The notes: generated by a model from the sequence alone, not told the origin. Positions 45,445-55,619 are shown, counted from the first letter of the stretch. The stretch: 64,000 nucleotides of DNA from Actinomadura sp. CNU-125 (GCF_001942465.1 NZ_MKJY01000603.1:25737-89736); one strand, 5' to 3'. Translations and numbers: made by a program.

Positions 45445-46926
45445 TCACTCGGTCGATTTTTCGCTGCGGCGGGCCAGCCGGCTGTGCCTGTGGCCGTAGA
45501 GGAAGTAGACGACGAGGCCGATCGCCAGCCAGGCCAGGAAGCGGTACCACGTCTCCAGCGGCAGGTTGATCATGACGAACAGGCAGCCGAGGACGGACAG
45601 GATCGGGACGAGCGGGACGAGCGGCGTGCGGAACGCGCGCGGCAGGTCGGGCCGGGTGCGGCGCAGGATCGGGACGCTCACCGACACGACGAGGAACGCG
45701 AACAGGGTCCCGATGTTGACGAGGGTGGCGAGTTCGGTCAGCGGGATGAACCCGGCGATGACGGCGGAGACGACGCCCATCAGGATCGTCGAGCGGTACG
45801 GCGTCTGGAAGCGCGGGTGCACGCTGGACAGCCACCGGGGCAGCAGGCCGTCGCGGCTCATCGAGAAGAACACCCGGCTCTGCCCGAGCAGGAGGATGAG
45901 CACGACGGAGGTGAGCCCGATGACCGCGCCGACGTTGATGATCGTGGCGAACGCGGGCGCGCCGACGAACTCGAACGCGTCCGACAGCGGCGCGTCGACG
46001 CTCAGCTCGGTGTATTTCTGCATGCCGACGACGACGGTGGAGACGGCCGCGTACAGGACCGCCGTGATGAGGAGGGAGCCGATGAGCCCGATCGGCAGGT
46101 CGCGCTGCGGGCGGCGGGCCTCCTCGGCGGTGGTGGCGACGATGTCGAAGCCGATGTAGGCGAAGAAGACGACGGCGATGGCGGCGAAGATGCCGAGCCA
46201 GCCGAAGTTGACCGGGGTGATCCCGAAGATCACCTGCATCAGCGGCGCGTCCACGCCGGACGCCTCGGAAGCCGACTCCGACGGCGGGATGAACGGCTTG
46301 TAGTTCTCGCCCTTGACGAAGAACAGCCCGGCGAAGATCACCAGCAGCACGATCGTCACCTTGATGGCGACGATCACGGCGTTGACCCGCGAGGACACCT
46401 TGATGCCGAGGACGAGCAGCACGGTGACGGCGAGGACGAGCGCGATCGCGGGGACGTTCACGACGCCGCCCTCGCCCGGCGGCGCGGCGATCGATTCGGG
46501 GATGTCGACGCCGAGGTCGCTCAGCAGCGACGCGAAGTAGCCGGACCAGCCGACGGAGACGACGGCGGCGGCGAGCGTCAGTTCGAGGATGAGGTCCCAG
46601 CCGATGATCCACGCGGGGAACTCGCCGAGGGTGGCGTAGGAGAACGTGTAGGCGGAGCCCGCGACCGGGACGGTCGAGGAGAACTCGGCGTAGCACAGTG
46701 CGGCGAGCCCGCAGACGATCGCGGCGAAGATGAACGACAGGGCGACCGCGGGGCCCGCGTTGTTGCGGGCGACCACGCCGGTGAGGACGAAGATGCCGGT
46801 GCCGATGATGACGCCGACGCCGAACACCACCAGGTCGAGGGCGGAGAGTCCGCGTTGGAGCCGGTGTTCCGGGTCCTCGGTGTCGCGGATCGACTGCTCG
46901 ACCGACTTCTTGCGCAGCAGGCTCAT
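45445..46926 (-). CDS. APC-family amino acid permease (CAT-like)
   Basis: A 493-residue transporter with 12 or more membrane segments. It opens MSLLRKKSVEQSIRDTEDPEHRLQRGLSALDLVVFGVGVIIGTGIFVLTG, as in cationic-amino-acid-type permeases, and has GFDIVATTAEEARRPQRDLPIG. The ATG at 46926 follows GGGAG. A dyad CGTCCGAA...TTCGGACG (46951-46980) lies 25-55 bp upstream and may be an operator. Confidence 0.93.
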   Translation of the reverse strand: MSLLRKKSVEQSIRDTEDPEHRLQRGLSALDLVVFGVGVIIGTGIFVLTGVVARNNAGPAVALSFIFAAIVCGLAALCYAEFSSTVPVAGSAYTFSYATLGEFPAWIIGWDLILELTLAAAVVSVGWSGYFASLLSDLGVDIPESIAAPPGEGGVVNVPAIALVLAVTVLLVLGIKVSSRVNAVIVAIKVTIVLLVIFAGLFFVKGENYKPFIPPSESASEASGVDAPLMQVIFGITPVNFGWLGIFAAIAVVFFAYIGFDIVATTAEEARRPQRDLPIGLIGSLLITAVLYAAVSTVVVGMQKYTELSVDAPLSDAFEFVGAPAFATIINVGAVIGLTSVVLILLLGQSRVFFSMSRDGLLPRWLSSVHPRFQTPYRSTILMGVVSAVIAGFIPLTELATLVNIGTLFAFLVVSVSVPILRRTRPDLPRAFRTPLVPLVPILSVLGCLFVMINLPLETWYRFLAWLAIGLVVYFLYGHRHSRLARRSEKSTE

Positions 46927-46950
46927 GCTCGGCTCCCGGGGCGGTCCGAT

Positions 46951-46980
46951 CGTCCGAATCCGGCTATGCCCGTTCGGACG
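46951..46980. promoter_or_regulatory. Inverted repeat upstream of the APC permease
   Basis: CGTCCGAA (46951-46958) and TTCGGACG (46973-46980) form an 8-bp dyad with a 14-bp centre, 25 bp from the start codon. It is a plausible operator or leader hairpin. Confidence 0.45.
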
Positions 46981-47038
46981 CGAATTATGATCAGCCGAAT
47001 CGGGGAATGCCGGTGACGTGGGAGAACGCCGGGAAAGA

Positions 47039-47065
47039 GGCGTCCCGAAGCGGATTCGGGACGCC
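47039..47065 (-). terminator. Terminator of the fadA-fadB operon
   Basis: A perfect 11-bp stem, GGCGTCCCGAA with its complement, around a 5-nt loop, 14 nt beyond the fadB stop. On the minus strand it is followed by TCTTTCCC. Confidence 0.85.
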
Positions 47066-47078
47066 TCCGCCGTGCGGC

Positions 47079-49168
47079 CTAGCGGGGCAGGGACGCCGCG
47101 CCGGGCTCCAGGAACCGGCGCCCGGCGACCCGCTCGGAGACGCCCGCGCGGTCCAGGTACGGGGTGATGCCGCCGAGGTGGAACGGCCAGCCCGCGCCGA
47201 GGATCATGCACAGGTCGATGTCCTCGGGCGCCGCGACGACCCCCTCGTCCAGCATGATCCGGATCTCGGACGCCAGCGCGTCCAGCGCCCGCGCGAGGAC
47301 CTGCTCCTCGGTGGACGGCGACGTGCCGCCCGCGAAGATCTCCACGGCCTCGGGGTCGAGGGTGAAGTCCGGCCGGTACACGCCGGGCTTGCCTGCCGCG
47401 ACGAGCTTCGCGAGGTTGGCCGAGAGCGGGAACCGGTCGGGGAACGCGCCGTGCAGCGTCTCGTTCACGTGCAGCGCGATGGCCGGGCCGACCAGCCCCA
47501 TCAGGACGAACGGCGGCATCGGCAGTCCGAGCGGCGCGGCCGCGCGTTCGGCGACCTCGATCGGCGTGCCCTCGTCCACGGCCTGGACGATCTCGGCGAG
47601 CAGCCGCAGCAGGACGCGGTTGACGACGAACGCGGGGGCGTCCTTGACCAGCACGCACGACTTCTTCAGCTGCTTGCCCGTCGTGAACGCGGTGGCGAGC
47701 GCGGCGTCGTCGGTCCGGTCGCCCCGGACGATCTCCAGCAGCGGCAGCACGGCGACCGGGTTGAAGAAGTGGAAGCCGACGACCCGCTCCGGGTGCTTCA
47801 GCTTCGACGCCATCTCCGTCACCGACAGCGACGAGGTGTTGGTCGCGAGGACGCACTCGGGCGAGACGTGGTCCTCCAGTTCGGCGAACACCTTCTGCTT
47901 GACCGCCATCTCCTCGAACACCGCCTCGATGACGAAGTCGGCGTCGTTGAAGGCGTCCTTGGTGAGCGATCCGGTGATCAGCGCCTTGAGCCGGTTGGCC
48001 TTGTCGGGGGAGACGCGGCCCTTGCCGAGCAGCTTGTCGATCTCCCCGTGCGCGTGGCCGACGCCCTTGTCGAGGCGGTCGCGGTCCAGGTCGGTGAGGA
48101 CGACCGGGACCTCCAGGCGGCGCGCGAACAGCAGCGCGAGCTGCGAGGCCATCAGCCCGGCGCCGACCACGCCGACCTTCGTGACCGCGCGGGCGAGCGA
48201 CTTGTCGGGCGCCCCGGCGGGCCGCTTCGCGCGCTTCTGCGTCAGGTCGAACGCGTAGAGCCCGGCGCGCAGCTCGTCGCTCATGATGAGGTCGGCGAGC
48301 GCCTCGTCCTCGGCGGCGAAGCCCTCGTCGCGCGTCCGGTCCTTGGCGGCCGCGACGAGATCGAGCGCCCGGGTGAACGACGGGGCGGCGCCGTGCAGCT
48401 TGCCCTCGACGTTCCAGCGGGCGGCCGCGATCGCGTCGTCCCACGCCTTGCCCTTGTCGACCTCGGGACGCTCGACGGCGGCGTCCCCGTTGAGGACGCG
48501 GGCCGTCCACGCGAGGGACTCTTCGAGGAAGTCGGCCGAGTCGAACAGCGCGTCGGCGATGCCCAGCTCGAACGCCTGCCGTGCCTTGAGCGTCCGGTTC
48601 TGCGCCATCGGGTTGTCGATGACGACCTTGAGCGCCTTCTCCGCGCCGATCAGGTTCGGCAGCAGGTACGTGCCGCCCCAGCCCGGCACGAGGCCGAGGA
48701 ACGCTTCCGGCAGCGCGAACGCCGGGACGCCCGCCGAGATCGTCCGGTACGTGCAGTGCAGGCCGATCTCGACGCCGCCGCCCATCGCCGCGCCGTTGTA
48801 GTAGGCGAACGACGGCACGGGCAGCTCGCCGAGCCGCCGGAACACGTCGTGGCCGAGCCTGCCGATCGCCAGTGCGTCGGCGCGGGAGCCGATCAGCGGC
48901 ACGCCCTTGAGGTCGGCGCGACCGCGAAGACGAACGGCTTGCCGGTGACGCCGACCGCCGCGATGTCGTCGCGTCCGGCGATCGTGTCGATGGCCGCGTC
49001 GAGCTCGGCGAGCCCGTTCGGGCCGAAGGTGTTCGGCTTGGTGTGGTCGTGCCCGTTGTCGAGCGTGATCAGCGCGAGGGTGCCCGCCCCGTACGGCAGC
49101 GTCACGTCCCGCACGTGCGCGTGGGTGACGATCTCGTCCTTGAAAATGTCCTTGATGTTCGCGCTCAC
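47079..49168 (-). CDS. fadB: Fatty-acid oxidation complex alpha subunit (hydratase/3-hydroxyacyl-CoA dehydrogenase), frameshifted
   Basis: About 696 residues. The N-terminal enoyl-CoA hydratase domain (LALITLDNGHD; AAMGGGVEIGLHCTYR; GWGGTYLLPNLIG) is followed by the NAD-binding hydroxyacyl dehydrogenase (VGVVGAGLMASQLAL; ECVLATNTSSLSVTEMA; VVGFHFFNPV). The first 84 residues are in another frame; a single missing G at about 48917-48921 breaks FAVGADLKG. The GTG at 49168 overlaps the thiolase stop (GTGA). It carries out two steps of beta-oxidation with the upstream thiolase. Confidence 0.93.
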
Positions 49169-50367
49169 TTGGCGCCCTCCCACCCGGTGTTCTCCCAGAG
49201 GACGGTTCCGCCCATGCCCATGCCCACGCACATCGTGGTCAGTCCGTAGCGGACGTCGGTCCGCTCGGCGAACAGCCGCGCGAGCTGGTTCATCAGCCGG
49301 ACGCCGGACGACGCGAGCGGGTGGCCGAACGCGATCGCGCCGCCCCACGGGTTCACCCGCGGGTCGTCGTCGGCGATCCCGAAGTGGTCCAGGAACGCGA
49401 GGACCTGCACGGCGAACGCCTCGTTGATCTCGATGAGGCCGATGTCGTCCATGGTCATCGAGTTGCGGGCCAGCAGCCGCTCGGTCGCCGGGACGGGCCC
49501 GACGCCCATCACCTCGGGTTCCACGCCCGCGAACGAGAAGTCGACCAGCCGCATCTTCGGCGTCAGGCCGAGCTCGCGGGCGACGTCCTCGGCGGCCAGC
49601 AGGCACGCGGTCGCGCCGTCGTTCAGCCCGGCCGAGTTGCCCGCCGTCACGTTGCCGTGCACGCGGAACGGCGTCTTCAGCTTCGCGAGGTCGTCGAGCG
49701 TCGTGCCGGGGCGCGGCGGCTCGTCCGCGGTCGCCAGGCCCCAGCCGCGCTCGGCGGAGCGGACGGCCGTCGGCACCAGGTCCGGCTGGATCTTCCCGGC
49801 CTCGTAGGCCGCCGCGACCTTCTGCTGGCTGCGCACCGCGTAGGCGTCCGCGCGTTCCTTGCCGATCCCCGGGAACCGGTCGTGCAGGTTCTCCGCGGTG
49901 GAGCCCATGACCAGCGCGGACGGGTCGACGAGCCGGTCCGCGAGGAACCGCGGGTTCGGGTCGACGCCCTCGCCCATCGGGTGCCGGCCCATGTGCTCGA
50001 CGCCGCCCGCGATCGCGACGTCGTAGGAGCCGAACGAGATGCCCGCCCCCGACGTCGTCACGGCGGTCATCGCGCCCGCGCACATCCGGTCGATGGCGTA
50101 GCCGGGGACGCTCTTGGGCAGCCCGGCGAGCACGGCGGCGGACCGTCCGATGGTCAGGCCCTGGTCCCCGGTCTGGGTGGTGGCGGCGATCGCGACCTCG
50201 TCCACCCGCTCGGGCGGGAGGGACGGGTTGCGGCGCAGCAGTTCGCGGATGGCGCGGACGACCATGTCGTCCGCCCGGGTCTCCGCGTACAGCCCCTTCG
50301 GGCCGGCCTTGCCGAACGGCGTGCGTACGCCGTCGACGAACACGACGTCGCGTGCGGTGCGAGGCAC
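49165..50367 (-). CDS. fadA: Acetyl-CoA acyltransferase (3-ketoacyl-CoA thiolase)
   Basis: A 400-residue thiolase. The acyl-accepting Cys is in YAIDRMCAGAMTAV, with the conserved NEAFAVQVL, the His in GGAIAFGHPLASSG and the second Cys in TTMCVGMGMGGTVLWEN. It cleaves 3-ketoacyl-CoA in beta-oxidation. The GTG at 50367 follows GGGAGGA. It is the first gene of the fadA-fadB pair. Confidence 0.96.
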   Translation of the reverse strand: MPRTARDVVFVDGVRTPFGKAGPKGLYAETRADDMVVRAIRELLRRNPSLPPERVDEVAIAATTQTGDQGLTIGRSAAVLAGLPKSVPGYAIDRMCAGAMTAVTTSGAGISFGSYDVAIAGGVEHMGRHPMGEGVDPNPRFLADRLVDPSALVMGSTAENLHDRFPGIGKERADAYAVRSQQKVAAAYEAGKIQPDLVPTAVRSAERGWGLATADEPPRPGTTLDDLAKLKTPFRVHGNVTAGNSAGLNDGATACLLAAEDVARELGLTPKMRLVDFSFAGVEPEVMGVGPVPATERLLARNSMTMDDIGLIEINEAFAVQVLAFLDHFGIADDDPRVNPWGGAIAFGHPLASSGVRLMNQLARLFAERTDVRYGLTTMCVGMGMGGTVLWENTGWEGAK

Positions 50368-50417
50368 GGGTGCGTCCTCCCTGTGCTGGGCTCGGTGGTC
50401 GCACCCAATGCTACTCG

Positions 50418-50846
50418 TCAGTAACTACTGATCCGGGTGGCCGGTGCCCGCGCCTGCCCCGCCCGCTCCCGGGCGTCCAGTGCCGCCAGCACCCCGGCCG
50501 CGAGCACGGCCCCGAGGATGATGCCGATCAATACCACCTGGAGACGTATCCGCAGGACAGGGCCCTGACACTCGTTCCGCACCAACCCGCGCAGCCAATC
50601 CCGCAGCTCCCCGGGAGGCGGGACGTCGCCGCCCGCGTCCGCCGCGCGCAGCGAGAGCAGCACCGACCGGACGGCCGCGACCGCGCGGTCCCGGTCGCCG
50701 AGCAGCTCCTCGGCGTACTCGATCAGCTCGGCACCGTGGACGTCGTAGACGCGGCCGACCGCCCCGGGGCGCCGGGCGCGCAGCGACCGCACCAGCCGCG
50801 CGTCCCCGGCCGGGCAACTCGCCGGATGACTCGTATGTGTGGACAC
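50418..50846 (-). CDS. Membrane protein with sigma-70 region-2-like N-terminus
   Basis: A 142-residue protein. Residues about 15-90 (DARLVRSLRARRPGAVGRVYDVHGAELIEYAEELLGDRDRAVAAVRSVLLSL) resemble region 2 of ECF sigma factors, but there is no region 4. Instead a single membrane segment (LQVVLIGIILGAVLAAGVLAAL) follows. The GTG at 50846 is used. It may be a sigma-like decoy or an anti-sigma partner, but that is inference. It lies upstream of fadA on the same strand. Confidence 0.65.
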   Translation of the reverse strand: MSTHTSHPASCPAGDARLVRSLRARRPGAVGRVYDVHGAELIEYAEELLGDRDRAVAAVRSVLLSLRAADAGGDVPPPGELRDWLRGLVRNECQGPVLRIRLQVVLIGIILGAVLAAGVLAALDARERAGQARAPATRISSY

Positions 50847-50916
50847 GCCCGGATTATTGGCGCCCGGACGTCCCCCGCAATGCGCCCCGGACGCACACGC
50901 CGCGCGCGCCCGTTTG

Positions 50917-52077
50917 TCAGCGAGGTGACAGCGCGGGCAGCCGGACCGTGATCGACAGGCCGCCCTCCGCGCGCGGAACCGTCTCGATGGAACCCCCGTG
51001 CGACCCCACCACCGCCCGGACGATCGACAGCCCGAGCCCCGCGCCGTCCGCCGACCCCACCCGGTCGGCCCGCAGCCGCCGGAACGGCTCGAAGATGTTC
51101 GCCACCTCGTACTCCGGCACGATCTTCCCCGTGTTCACGACCCGGACGAACGCCGCACCGTCCGCCGTGCCCGTCCGCACCTGCACCAGTCCGCCCGGCA
51201 CGTTGTACTTCGCCGCGTTCTCCAGCAGGTTCCCGACGCACCGCTCCAGCAGCACCGGGTCCCCGGCGACCATGCCCGGCGCGAGGTCGGCGTCGACCTC
51301 CCGGTCGGCCAGGTCGAGATCGGCCTGGTCGAGGGCGCCCCGAACGACCTCCGCCAGGTCCAGCTCGTCCGGCGCCGTCGGCTCCCGCTCCGACCGCGCC
51401 AGCAGCAGCAACCCGTCGATCAGCCGCTCGTGCCGCGCCGTGTTGCCCAGCAGGACGTCCGCCAGCGCCTTCGTCTCCGGCGGGTTCTTCCGGCTCGCCA
51501 GCGCGACCTCCAGCACCGTCCGGTTGATCGTCAGCGGCGTCCGCAGCTCGTGCGACGCGTTCGCCACGAACCGCCGCTGCGCGTCGAACGCCCGGTGCAG
51601 CCGGTCGAGCATCCCGTCGAACGTGTCCGCCAGGTCCTTGATCTCGTCCTGCGGGCCCTCCAGCCCGATCCGCTCGTACAGCGTGCTCTCCGACAGCCGC
51701 CGCGCCGTCGCCGTCACCGTGTGGATCGGCCGCAGCATCCGCCCCGCCAGCACGTACCCGATCGCCACCGCGACGACCCCCAGCACCGCCATCGTCGCCA
51801 GCGACCCCCGCAGCAGCCGCTCCAGCACGTCCGCCCGCCGCTCCGCCATCGCCCGCTCGGCCCGGTCCCGCAGGTCCATCAGCGCGTCGACCCGGTCCCC
51901 GCCGGCGAGCGCCTGCAGGTCGGCGGCCGTGATCGTCGGCTCGTTCTCCATCCCGAACCCGGCGTTCATGCTCTGCACCGTCATCAGGTACGTCACCGCG
52001 ACCAGCACCGCCGACGTCACCAGGAACAGCGACCCGTACACCAGCGTCAGCCGCGTCCGGACGCTCAGCCGCGTCAC
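50917..52077 (-). CDS. Sensor histidine kinase, OmpR-type (HAMP, HisKA)
   Basis: A 386-residue kinase. Two membrane segments (near residues 10-33 and 90-115) flank a small extracytoplasmic loop; a HAMP domain follows (GRMLRPIHTVTATARRLSE). The H-box is FVANASHELRTPLTINR, the N-box LLENAAKYNVP and the G-box GAGLGLSIVRAVVGSHGG. It starts at the GTG of a GTGA overlap with the regulator. The signal is unknown; a MacAB-like operon 2 kb away is a possible target. Confidence 0.94.
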   Translation of the reverse strand: MTRLSVRTRLTLVYGSLFLVTSAVLVAVTYLMTVQSMNAGFGMENEPTITAADLQALAGGDRVDALMDLRDRAERAMAERRADVLERLLRGSLATMAVLGVVAVAIGYVLAGRMLRPIHTVTATARRLSESTLYERIGLEGPQDEIKDLADTFDGMLDRLHRAFDAQRRFVANASHELRTPLTINRTVLEVALASRKNPPETKALADVLLGNTARHERLIDGLLLLARSEREPTAPDELDLAEVVRGALDQADLDLADREVDADLAPGMVAGDPVLLERCVGNLLENAAKYNVPGGLVQVRTGTADGAAFVRVVNTGKIVPEYEVANIFEPFRRLRADRVGSADGAGLGLSIVRAVVGSHGGSIETVPRAEGGLSITVRLPALSPR

Positions 52078-52736
52078 CGCTCCTCCAGCCGGTAGCCCGA
52101 CCCCGTGACCGTCTCGATCAGCGGCGGAGCGCCCAGCTTCCGCCGCAGCGTCGCCATCGTCACCCGCACGATGTTGCTGAACGGGTCGATGTGCTCGTCC
52201 CACGCCCGCTCCAGCAGCGACTCCGCGCTCACCACCCCGCCGTCCGCCCGCAGCAGCTCCTCCAGCACCGCGAACTCCTTGTTCGTGAGCCGCAGCTCCC
52301 GGCCGTCCCGATGCACCCGCCGCCGGTGCGGATCCAGCCGCACCCCCCGCACCTCCAGCACCGGCGGCACCGCGCGTCCCGCCCGCCGCCCGAGCGCCCG
52401 CACCCGCGCCACCAGCTCCCCGAACACGAACGGCTTCGGGAGGTAGTCGTCGGCCCCCAGCGCCAGCCCGTCCACCCGCTCTTCCACGTCCCCGGACGCC
52501 GTCAGCATCAGGATCCGCCCCGCGTAGCTCCGCCCGGCGATCTCCCTGCAGACGTCGTCGCCGTGCACCGTCGGCAGATCCCGGTCGAGCACGACGACGT
52601 CGTACTCGTTGTACGACGCCCGTTCGAGCGCGGCGTCCCCGTCGTACACGACGTCGACGGCGATCGCCTCCTCACGAAGCCCCTCGGCGATCGCGTCCGC
52701 CAGCACCCGCTCGTCCTCGACGATCAGAACCCGCAT
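52074..52736 (-). CDS. OmpR/PhoB-family response regulator
   Basis: A 220-residue regulator with receiver motifs VEDE, VVLDRDLP (phosphorylation Asp) and PKPF (Lys), then a winged-helix DNA-binding domain (LTNKEFAVLEELLRADGGVVSAESLLERAW; IVRVTMATLRRKLG). The ATG at 52736 is preferred over the one at 52748 because it starts at the family's MRVLIVEDE. Weak ribosome-binding site. Confidence 0.95.
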   Translation of the reverse strand: MRVLIVEDERVLADAIAEGLREEAIAVDVVYDGDAALERASYNEYDVVVLDRDLPTVHGDDVCREIAGRSYAGRILMLTASGDVEERVDGLALGADDYLPKPFVFGELVARVRALGRRAGRAVPPVLEVRGVRLDPHRRRVHRDGRELRLTNKEFAVLEELLRADGGVVSAESLLERAWDEHIDPFSNIVRVTMATLRRKLGAPPLIETVTGSGYRLEER

Positions 52737-52781
52737 GGGGGCGAGCATGCCGTCCGGCGCGTTAAACCCGGATAAGCCCGC

Positions 52782-53005
52782 ATGGCCGCCTGGAGGGGCC
52801 GCAGGCCATCGAGGAGTCGGTCGACCGCATCGGACGCGCGTCCCGCGACCTGTCCGAGGTGGTGCGGCGCCTGGTGGACGACGCCCGCGCGGGCGACACC
52901 GCCCGGAAGGCCGCGGATCTGGAATCCGCCGCCGAGCGAGAACGCGTCCTGTACCGCGCGGTCGCCGACTTCCGCACGGCCGCCAGGGAGATCCTCACGC
53001 CGTAG
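52782..53005 (+). CDS. Small helical protein, probably frameshifted
   Basis: From about 52793 to 53005 the frame LEGPQAIEESVDRIG...AAREILTP is strongly coding (nearly all third positions G/C) and predicts long amphipathic helices rich in Glu and Arg. No start codon is available in that frame after the TAA at 52763. If one C is missing near 52788-52792, an ATG at 52782 would read MAALEGPQAIEE and give about 74 residues. The alternative is a 5'-truncated remnant. No family recognised. It is divergent from the response regulator. Confidence 0.55.
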
Positions 53006-53061
53006 GCGGGCCCGTAGGAATTCGTGCCCGATGTCGTCCTCACCTAGCCGGTCGTGTGGGC

Positions 53062-53080
53062 CGCGGTCGGGACGACCGCG
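53062..53080. terminator. Hairpin between convergent genes
   Basis: CGCGGTCG and its complement (8 bp) around a GGA loop, directly between the small helical gene and the phosphotransferase-like gene. Confidence 0.5.
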
Positions 53081-53083
53081 ACG

Positions 53084-54014
53084 TCAAGCGCGTCGGGTGA
53101 GCAATTCCGCCAGGTGGTCCGCGAACCGGGTGAGCCGGTCGACCAGCGGCCCGTCGCGGCCGATGCCGAACCCGTGGCGCCGTCCGTGGAAGGCGGCCTG
53201 GACGGCATGGAGCTGCGCCCAGCGCCGGACACGCTCGACGTCGAGTTCCGCTGCATCGGCGTAAACGTTCAGGTTGTGTTCGACGGCCTTGGGCAGGTCG
53301 TCCGCTTCCAGGAATGCGAGCGCGCGCGATTTGAGCAGCGTGCCGCCGTCGTAGGCGGGATCGCCCACGTGACCCTTCGGGTCGACGGCCAGCCAGGGTT
53401 CGCGATCGGCGGGCAGGATGTTCCCCGGATGCAGGTCGCCGTGGACGAGCGTGTCCGGCTGCTCCCGCCCGAGCTCCCGGACGGTCGCGAGCGCCGCGTC
53501 CACGACACGGCGGGGCATCGTGTGCGGCAGCGCCGCGGCGTCCGCGCGCAGGTCCGCGTCCCACTCGCCGGCCCGCTCGCTCAGCCGGGGCAGGCCGGGC
53601 GGCGCCGGGACGGCCAGCCGCCGGCCGAGCCGCCCCGCGACCGTCACGATCTCGTCGCCGTCCCCGGCGTCGGCCAGCGTCGACGCCCCCGCCCGTTCGA
53701 GCAGCATCGCGAACCGTTCGTCGGCGCGCTCGTGCAGGAGCACCGCACCGCGCCCGCCCCACGCCGCGAACGCGTCCGGCTCGTGGACGTTGCCCGGGTG
53801 CGGGAACGACACCTTCAGCACCGCCGTCCCCGAAGCCCGCTTCACCGGGACGACCACCGCGACGCCCCCGTGCACGACGTCGCCGTCCGGCGCGCACCCC
53901 CAGCGGCCCAGCAGTTCGTCCACGATCCCCGGCAGGTCGGCGAGCCACGCCGCCCCGGGTTCCCCCTCGCGCGCGATCGTCCCCCCGCGCGAACGCCTCC
54001 GGCACTTCGATCAC
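53084..54014 (-). CDS. Aminoglycoside/streptomycin phosphotransferase-like kinase, N-terminal frameshift
   Basis: About 309 residues of an APH(6)/hydroxyurea-kinase-like fold. The catalytic loop is HGDLHPGN, followed by the metal-binding Asp in AVDPKGHVGDPAYDGG; the nucleotide lysine is in VLKVSFPHPG. The first 10 residues (from GTG 54014, IEVPEAFAR) and the rest are in different frames because of a run of six C at 53981-53986, which probably has one C too many. With the correct run it reads TIAREGEPGAAWLADLPGIVDELLGRWG. It may inactivate an aminoglycoside, but in-family homologues often have unknown substrates. Confidence 0.85.
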
Positions 54015-54104
54015 CCGAGCACCCTATGCGGCTGACACGGGTTTAACCCTCCGGCGTGTGCCATGGCTTCGGCCGCCGCAGGGCGCGGCGGCGGGAAGGG
54101 TGTC

Positions 54105-54587
54105 ATGGATCGTCGGATTCGGGTCGCCGCGGTGGCGGCGGCCGTCGGGTTGGGCCTCGCGGGGCTCGCCGGGTGCGGGGGAGACGAGGGCGCGAAGACT
54201 TCGCCGTCGCGGTCGATGTCGGCCGAGGACGCGCAGCTGGAGTTCGCGCGGTGCATGCGCGAGAACGGGGCCGACGTGCCGGACCCCGGCGCCGGGGACG
54301 CCGAGGGGACGCGGCTCGGCAAGGGCATCGACAGGGGAAGGCTGGAGAAGGCGCTGCAGAAGTGCCAGTCGTTCCTCCAGGACGGGGGAGTGCTCCCCGA
54401 CCTCGCGGACCCCGAGGTGCGCGATCAGTACGCGAAGTTCGCGCAGTGCATGCGGGAGCACGGCGTCGACATACCCGACCCGGGGCCGGACGGGACGCTG
54501 CGGATGCCCGAGGGGAACGTCGACCGGGGGAAGGCCGAGCAGGCGCGGGAAGCCTGCCGCGACCTGGTGCCGGAGACGGGCCGGTGA
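54105..54587 (+). CDS. Lipoprotein with duplicated CMR...PDP motif
   Basis: A 160-residue lipoprotein; lipobox LAGLAGC gives Cys24 as the lipidated residue. The mature part has two copies of a motif: FARCMRENGADVPDP and FAQCMREHGVDIPDP, each followed later by a further Cys (ALQKCQ, EACRD), suggesting two small disulfide-linked repeats. Similar proteins accompany PG-binding ABC exporters in actinobacteria. The ATG at 54105 follows GAAGGG. A GTGA overlap couples it to the adaptor. Confidence 0.82.
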   Translation: MDRRIRVAAVAAAVGLGLAGLAGCGGDEGAKTSPSRSMSAEDAQLEFARCMRENGADVPDPGAGDAEGTRLGKGIDRGRLEKALQKCQSFLQDGGVLPDLADPEVRDQYAKFAQCMREHGVDIPDPGPDGTLRMPEGNVDRGKAEQAREACRDLVPETGR

Positions 54588-55619
54588 GGCGCGTCGTCGT
54601 GGTGGCGGGCCCGTCGCGGGCGCCGTCGCCGGGGCGGTGGCCGTGGGCGGCGCGTCGTGCAGGCGGCCGACGGCGGGGAGACGCGCGCCGGACGGACGGC
54701 CGCGCCCGCGACGGCACCCGTGGTGCGGGGCGATCTCGTCGACACCGAGACCGTGGACGGGACGCTCACGTACGCGGACGTGACGTCCGTGTGGACGGGC
54801 GCGAGCGGCGTCGTCACGTGGGCGCCCGAGCAGGGCGCGGCGATCGGCCGCGGGGAGACGCTGCTCCGCGTCGACGGGCGTCCGGTGACCCTCATGTACG
54901 GGACCGCGCCCATGTACCGGAAGCTCGCGCAGGGCGCGGAAGGCAAGGACGTCCGGATGCTCGAAGAGAACCTGAAGGCGCTCGGCCACGGCTCCGACAT
55001 GACCGTGGACGGCGAGTTCACCGCGGCGACCGGCGCGGCGGTGCGCGACTGGCAGGACGAGCGGGGCCTGCCGGAGACCGGGACGGTCGACGCCGCGCAG
55101 GTCGTGTTCCTCGGCGGGGCCGCCCGGGTCCGCGAGGTGAAGGCGCCCGAGGGCGGCCGGACGGCGCAGGGCAAGCCCGTCCTGTCGGTGTCGGGGACCG
55201 AGCGGATGGTGCACGTGGACTTGGACGCCGACCGGCAGGACCTCGCGCGGAAGGGGGCGAAGGCGGCCGTGGAACTGCCCGGCGGGACGCGCGTCGAGGG
55301 GACGATCGCCGAGGTCGGGGCGGTCGCGGAGAGCCACGGGGAGGACACGACCGTCGACGTCGAGATCGCGGTCGAGTACGACGGGCGGTTCGACGAGGCG
55401 CCGGTGCGCGTGGAACTCGCGGGCGAGCGGCGCGCGGACGTGCTGTCGGTGCCGGTCGAGGCGCTGCTGGCGGTGCCCGGCGGGTTCGGCGTCGAGGTCG
55501 TCGAGGGCGCGCGGACACGGGTGGTGCCGGTGACGGCCGGCGCGTTCGGCGGCGGACGCGTGGAGGTGTCCGGCGGCGGGCTCCGCGCGGGCACGAAGGT
55601 GGGGGTGCCCGCGGAATGA
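54584..55619 (+). CDS. Peptidoglycan-binding efflux adaptor (MacA-like), frameshifted at the N-terminus
   Basis: About 345 residues. The main body (from about 54657) has a DTETVDGTLTYADVTSVWTGASG adaptor hairpin, a PG_binding_1 domain (GKDVRMLEENLKALGHGSDMTVDGEFTAATGAAVRDWQDERGLPETG) and a barrel-like C-terminus. The signal anchor is split over two other frames: MRRVVVVAG from the GTG at 54584, then VAGAVAGAVAVGGAS; shifts lie near 54610 and 54655. It links a cell-wall anchor to the ABC exporter genes that follow, with an ATGA overlap to the ATPase. Confidence 0.83.
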
